A stretch of DNA of 13,282 bases from Isohypsibius dastychi (taxonomy: Eukaryota > Tardigrada > Eutardigrada > Parachela > Isohypsibiidae). The stretch's first letter is position 1. Each line of letters begins with the position of its first letter. The position numbers and the translations under genes are program-made. Below, in pieces: positions 1-7,754 of this stretch. The notes under the pieces were generated by a model that was not told the DNA's origin, did not search any database, and saw only the letters and a list, made by a program, of their open reading frames with translations. The DNA lies in the NCBI GenBank assembly GCA_034696485.1, contig JAQIWT010000980.1:1-13282 (forward strand), written 5' to 3'.

Positions 1-274
1 GGATGTATGCAAATTACAAGGAATTCCATGTGGAATGTATTAGCGTCTTTCACAGAAATATTTCGCTGCTCAATTCGGCAGTCAAAAAACTGATGGTTCC
101 GTTGCTTTTTTGTGGAATTTTTGTAATTCCAGAAGCACAGACTTGTGATGTTGGATTCTTCGTGTTGTGGTATTTCAATGTAAACATTAAAATTCAGAGC
201 TAGTGACCCACAAAAACGATCTTGATTCAGCTCTGTCTGAGTTTGTACCGGAAGTCAAGTAGCACAAAACCGGT

Positions 275-280
275 TTTATT
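275..280 (-). other. Poly(A) signal AATAAA of the cystatin gene
   Basis: AATAAA reads on the minus strand about 60 nt past the cystatin stop codon (340-342), a normal distance for a short 3' UTR. It supports the stop and the strand of the gene. Confidence 0.6.
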
Positions 281-339
281 TCACTCATTTTTTCTCGTCA
301 TACATTGATCAGCTGTTTTTCGGCTTGTAATCGGCTAAT

Positions 340-963
340 TCAAAAGTTTTGCAAAAGATCCTCTTTGGATTTGTTTTTCTGAATCGAGTGAATTTGAATG
401 TTGTCTCCAGAGAATGGTTTGTGGACTCGTGCATGGATGTAACGTCCTGGAGCGGTGCGTACCTAAAAGAACAGAATTAGTCAGGAATATTAATGTTATT
501 GGTAGACAGATTTGCTACCTTGAGAAAATAGTTGACCCCGTTGACGAGTTGGGTTCGGTAAGATTCCACTACATATTCCGAGAGATGATCTTCACCGGTT
601 AGCCGCGCTTCGAAGTCTTGGCGTACCTGAGATTACGTCGTAGATGTAACGTTATTACATTTATCTGCGTGCCAGAACTGATCAACAAGCTTAAGCTACA
701 AAAACTGCAACTATTTTTGCAAAACACAATTGTACCAACTTACGGTATCAGCTACTTGCTGGGCGTCCGCATCTCCTGGTTTTTCAGCACTTGGACCACC
801 GACCATTCGTGGCGACGCAGAATCAGCAAAAACCTCAGACTGGTTGTTTCCAAAGACTACCCCGATTGCACCAAGGATAACGAATAAAGCAATGCTGAAA
901 CGAGAACTCTGTTGTGGGCAAATCGAGTATTTTCCAGTGGTCGTCTCACCTTTTGAAACTCAT
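340..963 (-). CDS. Secreted stefin-like cystatin (cysteine protease inhibitor), four exons
   Basis: Cystatins block papain-like cysteine proteases by wedging an N-terminal glycine and two hairpins into the active site. On the minus strand the coding exons are 963-950, 894-744, 626-519 and 462-340. All junctions are GT-AG and phases agree, giving 131 residues. The start is the ATG at 963-961, and the first exon codes only MSFK plus part of a Ser codon. Residues about 1-20 form a signal peptide (SIALFVILGAIGVVFG). The inhibitor body has the Gly-Gly pair (MVGG, residues 35-38), the central QLVNG loop (81-85, family QxVxG), then NYFLK and the strand YIHARVHKPF, ending ELLQNF-like as in cystatin A/B. 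I see no cysteine in the protein, which fits stefins, yet stefins are normally cytosolic and lack signal peptides. The intron between exons 3 and 4 is 56 nt. Identity is solid; the subgroup is inferred. Confidence 0.9.
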
Positions 964-1811
964 TTTGAACGATCAGCGTCAGGACAAATGCCAATTATGG
1001 AGTTCCAGGTGAAAAGAAGTAACGATGAAAAAAAGATGCGCTTTGAAAGTCTCTCCGAAAATACTTTCCAGGTTCCTTCTACGTTAGTGCGACTTATTTT
1101 ATGAACGATTCATCTTATCATTTGACGATCGCGTTCGACTTTGTCTTGCGCAAAAACAGGTGAGCAAGCGGTTGTATCACTAATGAAGGACAGGACCGGA
1201 AGAATACCATTTGCACGAATTATTGCAGTGCAGTCCGTGCTTGACACCGAAAATACAGCAGTGTATCTCAGGAGTTCCTGGGTTCTAGCTCATCCCAAAA
1301 CAACAAAGAATCCAGCAACAATCGGCTGAAAATTTTATTCAAATTCGGATTAGAATTTTGAGGCGGCATCTGCATCCGTGGGTTAGCTGACCTTGACACT
1401 TATACTCTCCCTCCGCCCCATTTTATGGTGGAGCGCTGGTAACCTGCCGAAGATTCATAGGGTTTTGATTCAGTTGTGCTTACAGGGAACCGTAAAGTCT
1501 TTTCGTCGGGAGACAGTACGCAGTTAGCTAGTACTCCGGAAGAGACAGTCTGAGCGATGGACATATCACCCAAGACCACAATCTAGATCATCAACTATGG
1601 AGCTGGGACAAAGACTGATCCCTAAAGTTCAGACTCTGGACTGACTAGTCGGCACGGCAGTCGATTTCACAATGTAGTCTAACGGACTAGATATGGCTGA
1701 CTTTGTACACGCATTGGTTACATACGATCCGATTCTTGCCACAGTATTCTTGTATTCACCGTATCATGAAGTATTTTTCCTTACAACTTGTGTATTTTTC
1801 GATCATCTCCT
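964..1811. other. Stretch without a supportable gene
   Basis: This stretch holds the upstream side of the cystatin gene (minus) and the decayed left side of the anoctamin relic (plus). All six frames are broken often, especially 1330-1690. A TATA-like element, CATAAAATA on the minus strand, sits near 1093-1103, about 130 nt upstream of the cystatin ATG. A short plus frame from ATG 1102 (FDFVLRKN, then a GTGAGC donor) faintly recalls the IDFVL stretch of anoctamin N-terminal domains, but this is too short to call. Confidence 0.4.
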
Positions 1812-2974
1812 CGTTATCACCACGCGGGCTGCATTATTGAGCCATGCATCCAGTTGGCCGTTATGCTTCCGGGCAAACAGGCATGCTCCATCTTTCGTGA
1901 GGCAATCTTCCCGAGCATTTTCAGCTGGTGGAGACGGAAAGATATCATCGGTCTCTTTGGCTCCGCCAAGCGTGTTTATCGTTCGGAGAAGGATTTCGGG
2001 TTGCGACCATTTCCGGCTCTACCACAGTGACGTTTAAGGAGTACACGAGAATGAGTACTAATGAGTAGGTCTGGATTTATCCTTGTTATCAGACTCATCA
2101 GAAGAACATTTGTACGCAATTCTCCAATTTGGCTTCATGACGACACACGGTGCAGCTTTTCCCTTTCGCCGTTCGATCCTCGCGCTGCTCTGCAACTTCT
2201 TCGAGATTTATTTTGATGCCTATAAGATCTTGGTGCTCCATCGTCGGTCCATATCACAAATAGCCAAAAGTATCGGTACAGGGGAGCAGATTCTTCGTCA
2301 TTTTTCTGTGAACTTTTCTTCTTCGTCACTTTTCTGTGAACAATAATGTGAGTAGACACTTACACGTTTTACGTTCTTTCTGGAGCTGATTTCGGACTTT
2401 TAGGCATTTGTCATATCATTCACATCAGAATTTGGTCCCAAAGTGGTCTACACGCTCATCTACCCGGAAAATGGGACGCTGGACGGGTACGTCCCCTAGT
2501 CGTTATCCCGGTTCTCGGTGCACGACTTCACCAACGATACTGCACCGGTTCGTAACGGGGACACTTTTAACCAAACAACCACGTGTTATTACCGTGACTT
2601 CCGGTATGATGGGGATGATGACAGTACACCATGACCTTTGGGCATATCCTGGCGGCTAGATTGGCTTTGGTCCTTTTCCTGGAGGTATTTTGGTAGATGA
2701 CTTTTGAAGTTAACAAAAACTGGCCTCAAATACTTGCAGCATTTCTTTCTAATTATGATTATATTATCACAAGGATAGTTGGCAAAAATACCGGATGTTC
2801 CATCAGCGGTCCAGGCAAAGATTCGCAGACAGAACTTCCTGGCAGTAAAAGCTTTCTGTAAATCAGAGCAAGGAATATCTCGCGAGATCGTTGGTCGGTG
2901 CCAGACTTTGGTCAAGCTTACTCCCAGCCTGATGGGGATGTTGTGTCACTGGATGATATCAACGAGGAACCATA
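1812..2974 (+). pseudogene. Broken anoctamin (TMEM16 family) gene, C-terminal half, introns retained
   Basis: Anoctamins are ten-pass membrane Ca2+-activated chloride channels or lipid scramblases. Family landmarks appear in order: HHAGCIIEPCIQLAVMLPGKQ-like (about 1820-1880; family GCLxELCIQL..GKQ); an SEKDF linker; ILQFGFMTTHGAAFPF..LALLCNFFEIYFDAYK (about 2120-2225); AFVISFTSEFGPKVVY (from 2404); the SLSRFSVHDF, YYRDFRYD loop; FGHILAARLALVLFLE (about 2632-2684); and LAKIPDVPSAVQAKI with a KSE tail (2779-2870). Introns of 56 nt (2348-2403) and 55 nt (2685-2739) with GT-AG ends remain, so this is not a retrocopy. Lesions: a frameshifting duplication at 2291-2341, TAG at 2497-2499, a frameshift near 2620-2635, and TAG at 2776-2778. 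The exon junction near 2028-2092 is also unclear, and upstream anoctamin exons were not recognisable. Assembly error cannot fully be excluded, but four independent breaks favour a true pseudogene. Confidence 0.85.
2291..2341 (+). repeat. Short direct tandem duplication, 23-bp copies offset by 28 bp
   Basis: The 23-base copies lie at 2291-2313 and 2319-2341 and begin TTCTTCGTCA. They differ at one base. The offset of 28 is not a multiple of three, so it shifts the anoctamin frame. Copy 1 is in frame with the upstream exon, and copy 2 is in frame with the spliced downstream exon starting at 2404. Confidence 0.85.
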
Positions 2975-2999
2975 GTCTCACTGTCCAAAACTATCATGG

Positions 3000-3618
3000 T
3001 ATGTTGTTTTGTTCGGTATCCTTCCATACGATCTCTCGATCACACCTTGTTCTCCGCCATTTTTTACGTTTGATCTGGCATGTTTATAAGTAGAAGGCTA
3101 TTAATGGGCGGATTAACTTTTGCCATGGTTGTTCACTTCTGGTTTTCATCGGTCAAAACAAAGGTAGACCTTTTTTTCCCTTTTTTATCGTACGAGCTTG
3201 TCAACTCTTAAATATTTCACATCCTTTTCCTTGATCTTAAAAGTTCGTTTAATTCTGTTTCCCATTTTTGAAGCGTCACTTTTGGGAATGGAATGGTAAT
3301 TGATGGCGAACGGGTGGTGTTCGAGCCTAGCATCGGTGTAAAGTAGTGCGACAGCGATTAAAAGCTTAAAAACGCTTGAAACGACGGTTTCAAACTGGCT
3401 TACAATAGTCTTAGCCGTTTTTCATCCGCAGTCAAAACCAGATTATGATACTGGCGAACCCGTCGCGTATCAAGTCTTGGCATATGGATTGAAACATTGA
3501 GCGTGTTGCGCTAGCTACGTCGATTTGAAAGTAGGGGCACACCGTCTGTCATCACTTTTGAGCTGGGCGCAGATCGCCCAACCTTTCGATAAATCGAAAG
3601 TTTAACTTACACATCCGT
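3000..3618. other. Largely non-coding stretch with two short exon-like frames
   Basis: No long frame is present. On plus, 3272-3337 reads ...VIDGERVVFEPSIG up to a GTAAAG donor. A polypyrimidine-CAG acceptor ends at 3431, and the next frame opens SKPDYDTGEPVAYQ in the same phase. That frame meets TGA at 3498-3500, then stays open to TAA at 3603-3605. This could be the relic of a small gene or chance. I recognise no family. Confidence 0.2.
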
Positions 3619-3795
3619 ATGAACCATGTTTCAAATGAATGGCGACTTGCACTGGAATTTTACTTGGGTCTTCGAGATTTGGGTGTTTCTGATTTTATTC
3701 GCCAGATTCTGATGGAAGATGCTACGGTATATACATTACACATGCACAAGAGCACATACAGATGCTTAATTACAAGCCATTTTACGCTTAATTAA
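3619..3795 (+). CDS. Possible small ORF or exon, 58 residues, unknown
   Basis: An ATG at 3619 opens a 58-residue frame on plus. Its first 36 residues look protein-like (EWRLALEFYLGLRDLGVSDF, then IRQILMEDAT), and a GTATAT donor-like site follows the Thr codon, so this may be an exon rather than a complete gene. The remainder after that point (HMHKSTYRC...) looks less coding-like. No signal peptide, membrane segment or known motif is visible. It lies just downstream of the short frames at 3272-3605 but in a different frame, and it runs towards the convergent membrane-protein gene on minus. Chance cannot be ruled out. Confidence 0.2.
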   Translation: MNHVSNEWRLALEFYLGLRDLGVSDFIRQILMEDATVYTLHMHKSTYRCLITSHFTLN

Positions 3796-3836
3796 ATTAC
3801 GCACACTACCACGGTGGAGGTTCCGGGAGGATTTCA

Positions 3837-4568
3837 TCAAGGGTCCGTTAAGATGAGAGGAACAACCAGGCAGCTCTGCCTGTAATCCTTCTCTGCGTAT
3901 CTCCGCAGTCTGAGCCCGCCGATAAACACTGACGACGCGAGCCCATGAACCAGTATAATCATCAAACAACACGCGAACGGGCTGCTCCAGAAATCAGAAT
4001 GTAAGAAGTGTGCAAAATGCTGGTCCCACACAAAAGCTATCGACATGGTGGCCAATATGGCAGTTGCTGCTAATATTCGGGTAACCAGAAAAACAGTTTT
4101 CAAACTTTGGGGTGGTTCCATGGTACACAAATGCTCTCGACCCTGTCGAAGAGAACAGCCGTAGGGCTCACAGTCGATTGGACACAGGAAATGTAAGAAA
4201 CCCCAGTAGAGAAGCATCGTGCCCATCGTTATAGCGACATGTTGCGAAAGAAACAAGATCGTATTTCCGTAGTTTATTATGGTAGTATTTGGGTAAAATT
4301 CACCCGCACTTCTTTCCTGAAATATACCTGTCGAATTTGGAGAACCTGGAAAACACACTTGGGTTACGGTCACTTGGACGTTTCATTTCTGCCTCTTACG
4401 TTTTAAGAATGGGAATATTAGAGCGGCAGCTGAGGACAAAATAATCGAAAAAAGCGCATTTCCTTGTATCAGGTTGTGTGACACGGCAAACTGGGTGAAT
4501 AGTAAACGGTAAGTGTGAATTTGGACAACCTTGCCACATCCTGGCTTTTCGACATGGTCAGCCTCCAT
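3837..4568 (-). CDS. Unrecognised four-pass membrane protein, two exons
   Basis: On minus, exon 1 is 4568-4400 and exon 2 is 4345-3837, split by a 54-nt GT-AG intron (4399-4346) with compatible phase. The product is 225 residues. I chose the ATG at 4568 (ACGATGG context) because upstream in-frame codons offer no ATG. Four hydrophobic segments lie at about residues 38-56, 84-110, 140-160 and 179-201. The loop between segments 1 and 2 carries two N-glycosylation sequons (NST near 60, NTT near 76). The loop between segments 2 and 3 has four cysteines (CPIDC, GCS, HLC; about 111-130), suggesting disulfides if it faces outside. A basic LRLRRYAEKDYR stretch follows the last segment. I do not recognise the family. 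The intron's match in size to neighbouring genes supports a real gene. Confidence 0.65.
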
Positions 4569-4877
4569 CGTTCCAATAATGTTCACTGGCACGTGCAATG
4601 TTATTGTTTAGGATTCCAGTTAAGATAGAATATACATATGAAGCATACACTATCACTATGAGCGAGATTAATTAATCTTCGATACGATATATGAGGCGAT
4701 CCTTTCTCGAGCGCCAGCCAATCGATCGATAACTACATCACCAATTTCATGCATGTAGCCTCCACACTCTGGATTTTGCTGATGGGGAAACATCCATCGA
4801 TTTTTCAAAGACAATCGATTCTGTTTGCTCTGCTCTCTTTGGATGCTGGGACGAATTGAACCAAAAATATGTATTCT

Positions 4878-4966
4878 ACGTGTGCGCCACAACTTACAGC
4901 CCACCCCAAGCATCTGACAGCATATGAGAGATGCGCAAAGTGGGCTGTAAAATGTGGCGCACACGT
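4878..4966. repeat. Inverted repeat, 27-bp arms, stem-loop
   Basis: The left arm 4878-4904 (starts ACGTGTGCGCCACAAC) and right arm 4940-4966 (ends GTGGCGCACACGT) are reverse complements with two mismatches. The loop is 35 nt and contains an inner 6-bp stem (GCATCT at 4910-4915 with AGATGC at 4929-4934). It lies between the four-pass protein gene (minus) and the chitin-binding gene (plus). It could be a small inverted-repeat element, a structured RNA hairpin or a cruciform site. Confidence 0.85.
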
Positions 4967-5097
4967 ATGTTGGTTTTGTGATTTTGTCGATTTGCAAAAT
5001 CATTTCACAGTGAATAACTCGGGCGTTTTTCGTGAGTAATGGAAATGGTTTCTTTAATTATAAAACCTTCCGTTGCGCTGAACTATCGTTTTATCAG

Positions 5098-5846
5098 ATT
5101 CACAAGCGAGCGAGTGGAGACCAGCAGCCCAAAGTCTGGGATGCTCTGAGACAACTTCGTGGCGGAAAGGACTTGACCGCCGAAGAAATCCAGACTTTTT
5201 ATATTAACGCTGTCCCCGGCCAGGACTATTCCATTAACGCTGTCATCCCTGACAAACAAGTCAACTGCGCGCAGTACAAACAAGCTGGGTTCTACGCTGA
5301 CGACAGCTCGCCAAGCAACTGCCAAGTCTTCCATCGGTGCGACGAGAAAGGCAACGTCCACAGCTTCTTGTGCCCAAATGCAACTGTAAGAACGGTCCCC
5401 CATTTCTGAAAGGTCACCACTTGAACAACCTTTTTCAGCTGTACAATCAATTCACACTGGTCTGCGAATGGTTCTACAATGTTGACTGCGCACAATCCAA
5501 GAACTTTGTTGATTACTCAAACAGCCGTCTGGCCGACCAAAACTCCGTTCTCTTGGACGACCAACTTGACATTGGATCCATCCAGGCTGCCACTGGAGCC
5601 GTCGGCAACGTCCGAGTTCAGGTTCCTGCCCGAGCCCTAGCTCAAGCAGCCGCAGCACGAAGACCTGCTGGACCACCTGCCCCAGCCCGTGTTGCAGCCC
5701 CAGCTCCCCGAGCTCCAGCACCAGCACGACCAGCTGCTGCTGCCACCACCGCTGCAGCTCCTGCCGCTGAAGAAGCAACTGAAGCACCAGCGGCCGAGGA
5801 AGAAGCTGCTGCTCCATCACGATTTGCTATCCAGACAATTCAGTAG
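5098..5846 (+). CDS. CPAP1-type cuticle protein with one chitin-binding (ChtBD2) domain, 5' exon missing
   Basis: CPAP1 proteins are secreted arthropod cuticle proteins that bind chitin through one peritrophin-A domain. Exon 5098-5385 follows an acceptor TTTTATCAG and ends in a GTAAGA donor. A 53-nt intron leads to exon 5439-5846. The visible 231 residues hold VPGQDYSINAVIP, a typical pre-domain motif, then six cysteines at visible residues 57, 75, 81, 92, 105 and 113, with GFYAD, CQVFHRC, FLCPNAT, LYNQF and EWFYNVDC as in the family. A low-complexity tail follows, Ala/Pro/Arg-rich then Ala/Glu-rich, ending FAIQTIQ. There is no Met in the first exon shown, so the signal-peptide exon lies upstream. 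The GTGAGT at 5032 could be its donor, but the sequence just before it has an in-frame TGA and no ATG. Domain identity is certain; the 5' end is unresolved. Confidence 0.9.
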
Positions 5847-5874
5847 ATTTGGAGACCTTGTTGAGAAAAGTGTT

Positions 5875-6240
5875 TCATGAAAGTCGTACATATCTTCCTA
5901 AATTGTACCACGGAATTAAAAAAATCGATATAGCAATTCTCGGTTCTTTCCTACTATGCATTCGCGTTTCCAGAATCGAGCTGGTGTACTTCATTTTGTT
6001 CACGAAATGCATGCCGTTTTTGATGCATTTCACGGTGTGACTTGAACTTGATCGCAAGAGGCAGGTAAAACAACTGTGGCTGGGGATTACCGAAACAGAA
6101 AAGGTCATCATGACGGAGTAATTACGGATTGAATAAGACCACCCTAGATTGGCTAGGTTGGTTTGCTCAGAATCGTTGCCGTGACCGTATTCAGCATAGA
6201 GCACGACCACAAGTACCGCAGAGAGAGATATAGAAAACAA
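5875..6240 (-). other. Open minus frame with a signal-peptide-like start, unproven
   Basis: The minus frame from about 6240 reads LFSISLSAVLVVVLYAEYGHG, a good secretory signal shape, followed by a polar stretch NDSEQTNLANLGWSYS. The frame stays open to 5875. It has no ATG at its head (TTG there, TGA further up), so an upstream exon would be required, as seen in the cystatin gene. No convincing acceptor is visible just upstream. A TATAAAA lies on minus at 6309-6315. Possible donors inside the frame (for example TCG|GTAATC) make its end uncertain. It overlaps the 3' UTR side of the chitin-binding gene. I recognise no family. Confidence 0.25.
5915..5920 (+). other. Variant poly(A) signal ATTAAA of the chitin-binding gene
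   Basis: ATTAAA lies about 70 nt after the stop codon (5844-5846). This is the commonest variant of AATAAA and supports a short 3' UTR. Confidence 0.4.
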
Positions 6241-6633
6241 GTTACAAAATGCTTCCCTCTCCAGTTCAAACCAGACAAATAATTTTCAATTATCTTAATC
6301 TAAATCCGTTTTATAACCCACTCGAAACATAAGGTTGGTTCTTGGAATAAGAATTACTGTATTATGCACAATCATTTAAGCTTTGATCAGATCAGAGAAT
6401 GATGACAAACAATTCGGTAAGGTCACACCGAATCCACTTCGTCGATTTTTTGATGAGAACTGAAGCTCCGTCATTCAGGATAAGGAACCCCAGTGAAGCT
6501 TTCCCTTGTCCTTATTACAGATTAATAGCATGTAATGTTAAAATTTGAATAATTTGCCGATTTCGACGGATTCTGAAGTGAATACTGAACGAATAATAAA
6601 ATTTATTCAAAATTTGTTCAATATTCTTGTCAG

Positions 6634-7042
6634 GTACACGACTTTCATTCATGCACAAGAAGTTATCAGATTTATTTTGCATCAGCAATTTTGGCGGTCG
6701 GAAACAGCGGCATTTGCTGGTAATTCCATTTTCGCGAATTTGATGGAAAATCATTAATATTTTATTCTTGCAGTCGAGAACGCGAAAACGCTTACTGGTG
6801 GACATCCGTGTCAAGTCACAAAGATTGGACAACTGTATTTCATTTCAAAGTCAAAAGTAAATTCTGGGCCATTTTTCGCATATTCCGTTGACGGATATTC
6901 GAGGTGCCCAAGCTCCGAGTTTACAACTGGGTGGAAATACGCAATATGCCATGCAGGACATGCCATGGGAATTGAATGGGACGGATCGGTATCAAATCAA
7001 CAGTTTCAAAATGTTATGAAGGAAATGTTAGGAATGAAATGA
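6634..7042 (+). CDS. 3' exons of an unrecognised plus-strand gene (partial)
   Basis: Exon 6634-6719 follows the acceptor CTTGTCAG and ends in GTAATT. A 54-nt intron (6720-6773), the size class of this region, ends in CTTGCAG. The next exon runs 6774-7042 to TGA. In the preferred frame the second exon reads VENAKTLTGGHPCQVTKIGQ, then YFISKSKVNSGPFFAYSVDG, then the Cys/Trp-bearing stretch FTTGWKYAICHAGHAMGIEW, ending EMLGMK. A rival frame is also open across the same intron (YQIYFASAILAVGNSGIC, then AYWWTSVSSHKDWTTVFHF). It would need a further 47-nt intron before ending near 7020. I recognise neither. No 5' exon or start was found. Confidence 0.35.
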
Positions 7043-7240
7043 ACAGAAAAATTACCATACAGTTTATATTCGTGATAACAGCTTCGCCGAAAATGCCATG
7101 ATGAAAATGCCAAACGAGAACATAACGATTTTGTTTTGTTTGAAACAAAGTAGCAGCTCTGAAACGACTTGAAATTTAGTGAATCGCTGGAGCCATCACG
7201 GACGAGATATGAAACGAAATAGCTAAAATTCATTTTTTGC

Positions 7241-7754
7241 ATGAGCTTCTCCTCGAAAAACTGTATTAGCGCAACACCAAAGAAGAACACCACCGAAATA
7301 GAAGAGGAAAAGAAAAAAAAACCTACGCCATCTGCACACATTAGTGAGCCGCAAAAACAGTTCAGGAATTCTCAATCAATTTCGAGAAGAAAAAACACAG
7401 CAGCTCCGTTAGAAATCATGACGGTAAGGAACTGATGCAGAAATGAAGTTCAAATAATCATGCACAGACTGGACTCCAAGCTCGACCAACAACAGATATA
7501 AAGGCAGTATTGTCGCTAGCAGGTAGTCGTGTTCCTTGGAAAGTCGCCGAAGATCGTCGGAAGATATAGATTCTTGCGGAAATTGGAAGTTTGTGGGGAG
7601 GAAAAATGACGAAATATATGTGAAAGAACGGAACGGATCAGGGGACAAGGTCATCCGGGGTGACGAGATCACAAACCGGAAACAACATCGGTACCCACAA
7701 GAACGGCATTCGTGGCAACACTTCCTTTCCCGATTGGCTTTCGGCGAGTGGTAG
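7241..7754 (+). CDS. Possible small polar protein, two exons, unknown
   Basis: An ATG at 7241 opens a frame rich in Lys, Glu and Ser (TEIEEEKKKKPTPSAHISEP) that ends at a clean donor, ACG|GTAAGG (7423/7424). A phase-0 acceptor at 7526 leads to 7527-7754, reading SLESRRRSSEDIDSCGNWKF, then VGRKNDEIYVKERNGSGDK. The joined product would be 136 residues, charged and without membrane segments, so perhaps nuclear or cytosolic. The 103-nt intron is longer than most here. Its last 86 nt of coding sequence overlap, antisense, the last exon of the two-pass protein gene on minus, so at least one of the two models may be wrong at its 3' end. A minus frame through 7409-7672 also stays open. Confidence 0.3.

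Noticed and set aside
1141-1329. Possible second, decayed cystatin first exon on minus (IVAGFFVVLG after a TTTTCAG)
   Set aside because: The hydrophobic stretch is short, stops follow at once, and no MVGG or QxVxG relic is present.
4668-5003. Open minus frame of about 110 codons across the hairpin region
   Set aside because: It reads straight through the inverted repeat, starts without a clear signal or domain, and has no splice or poly(A) support. Its last third (ECGGYMHEIGDVVIDRLAG) looks somewhat coding-like but matches nothing I know.
5059-5099. TATAAAA with a TCAGAT initiator-like site before the chitin-binding exon
   Set aside because: The spacing is about 37 nt, rather long. The exon downstream has no Met before the domain, and TTTTATCAG is better read as a splice acceptor.
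5452-5820. Long minus frame rich in Leu and Gln
   Set aside because: It is the antisense shadow of the Ala/Pro-rich tail of the chitin-binding gene; its composition comes from GC-rich Ala and Pro codons.
7006-7341. Open minus frame with Phe/Ser-rich sequence
   Set aside because: It is antisense to the Lys/Glu-rich plus frame; poly-Phe arises from the A-rich plus strand. No start, splice or domain support.
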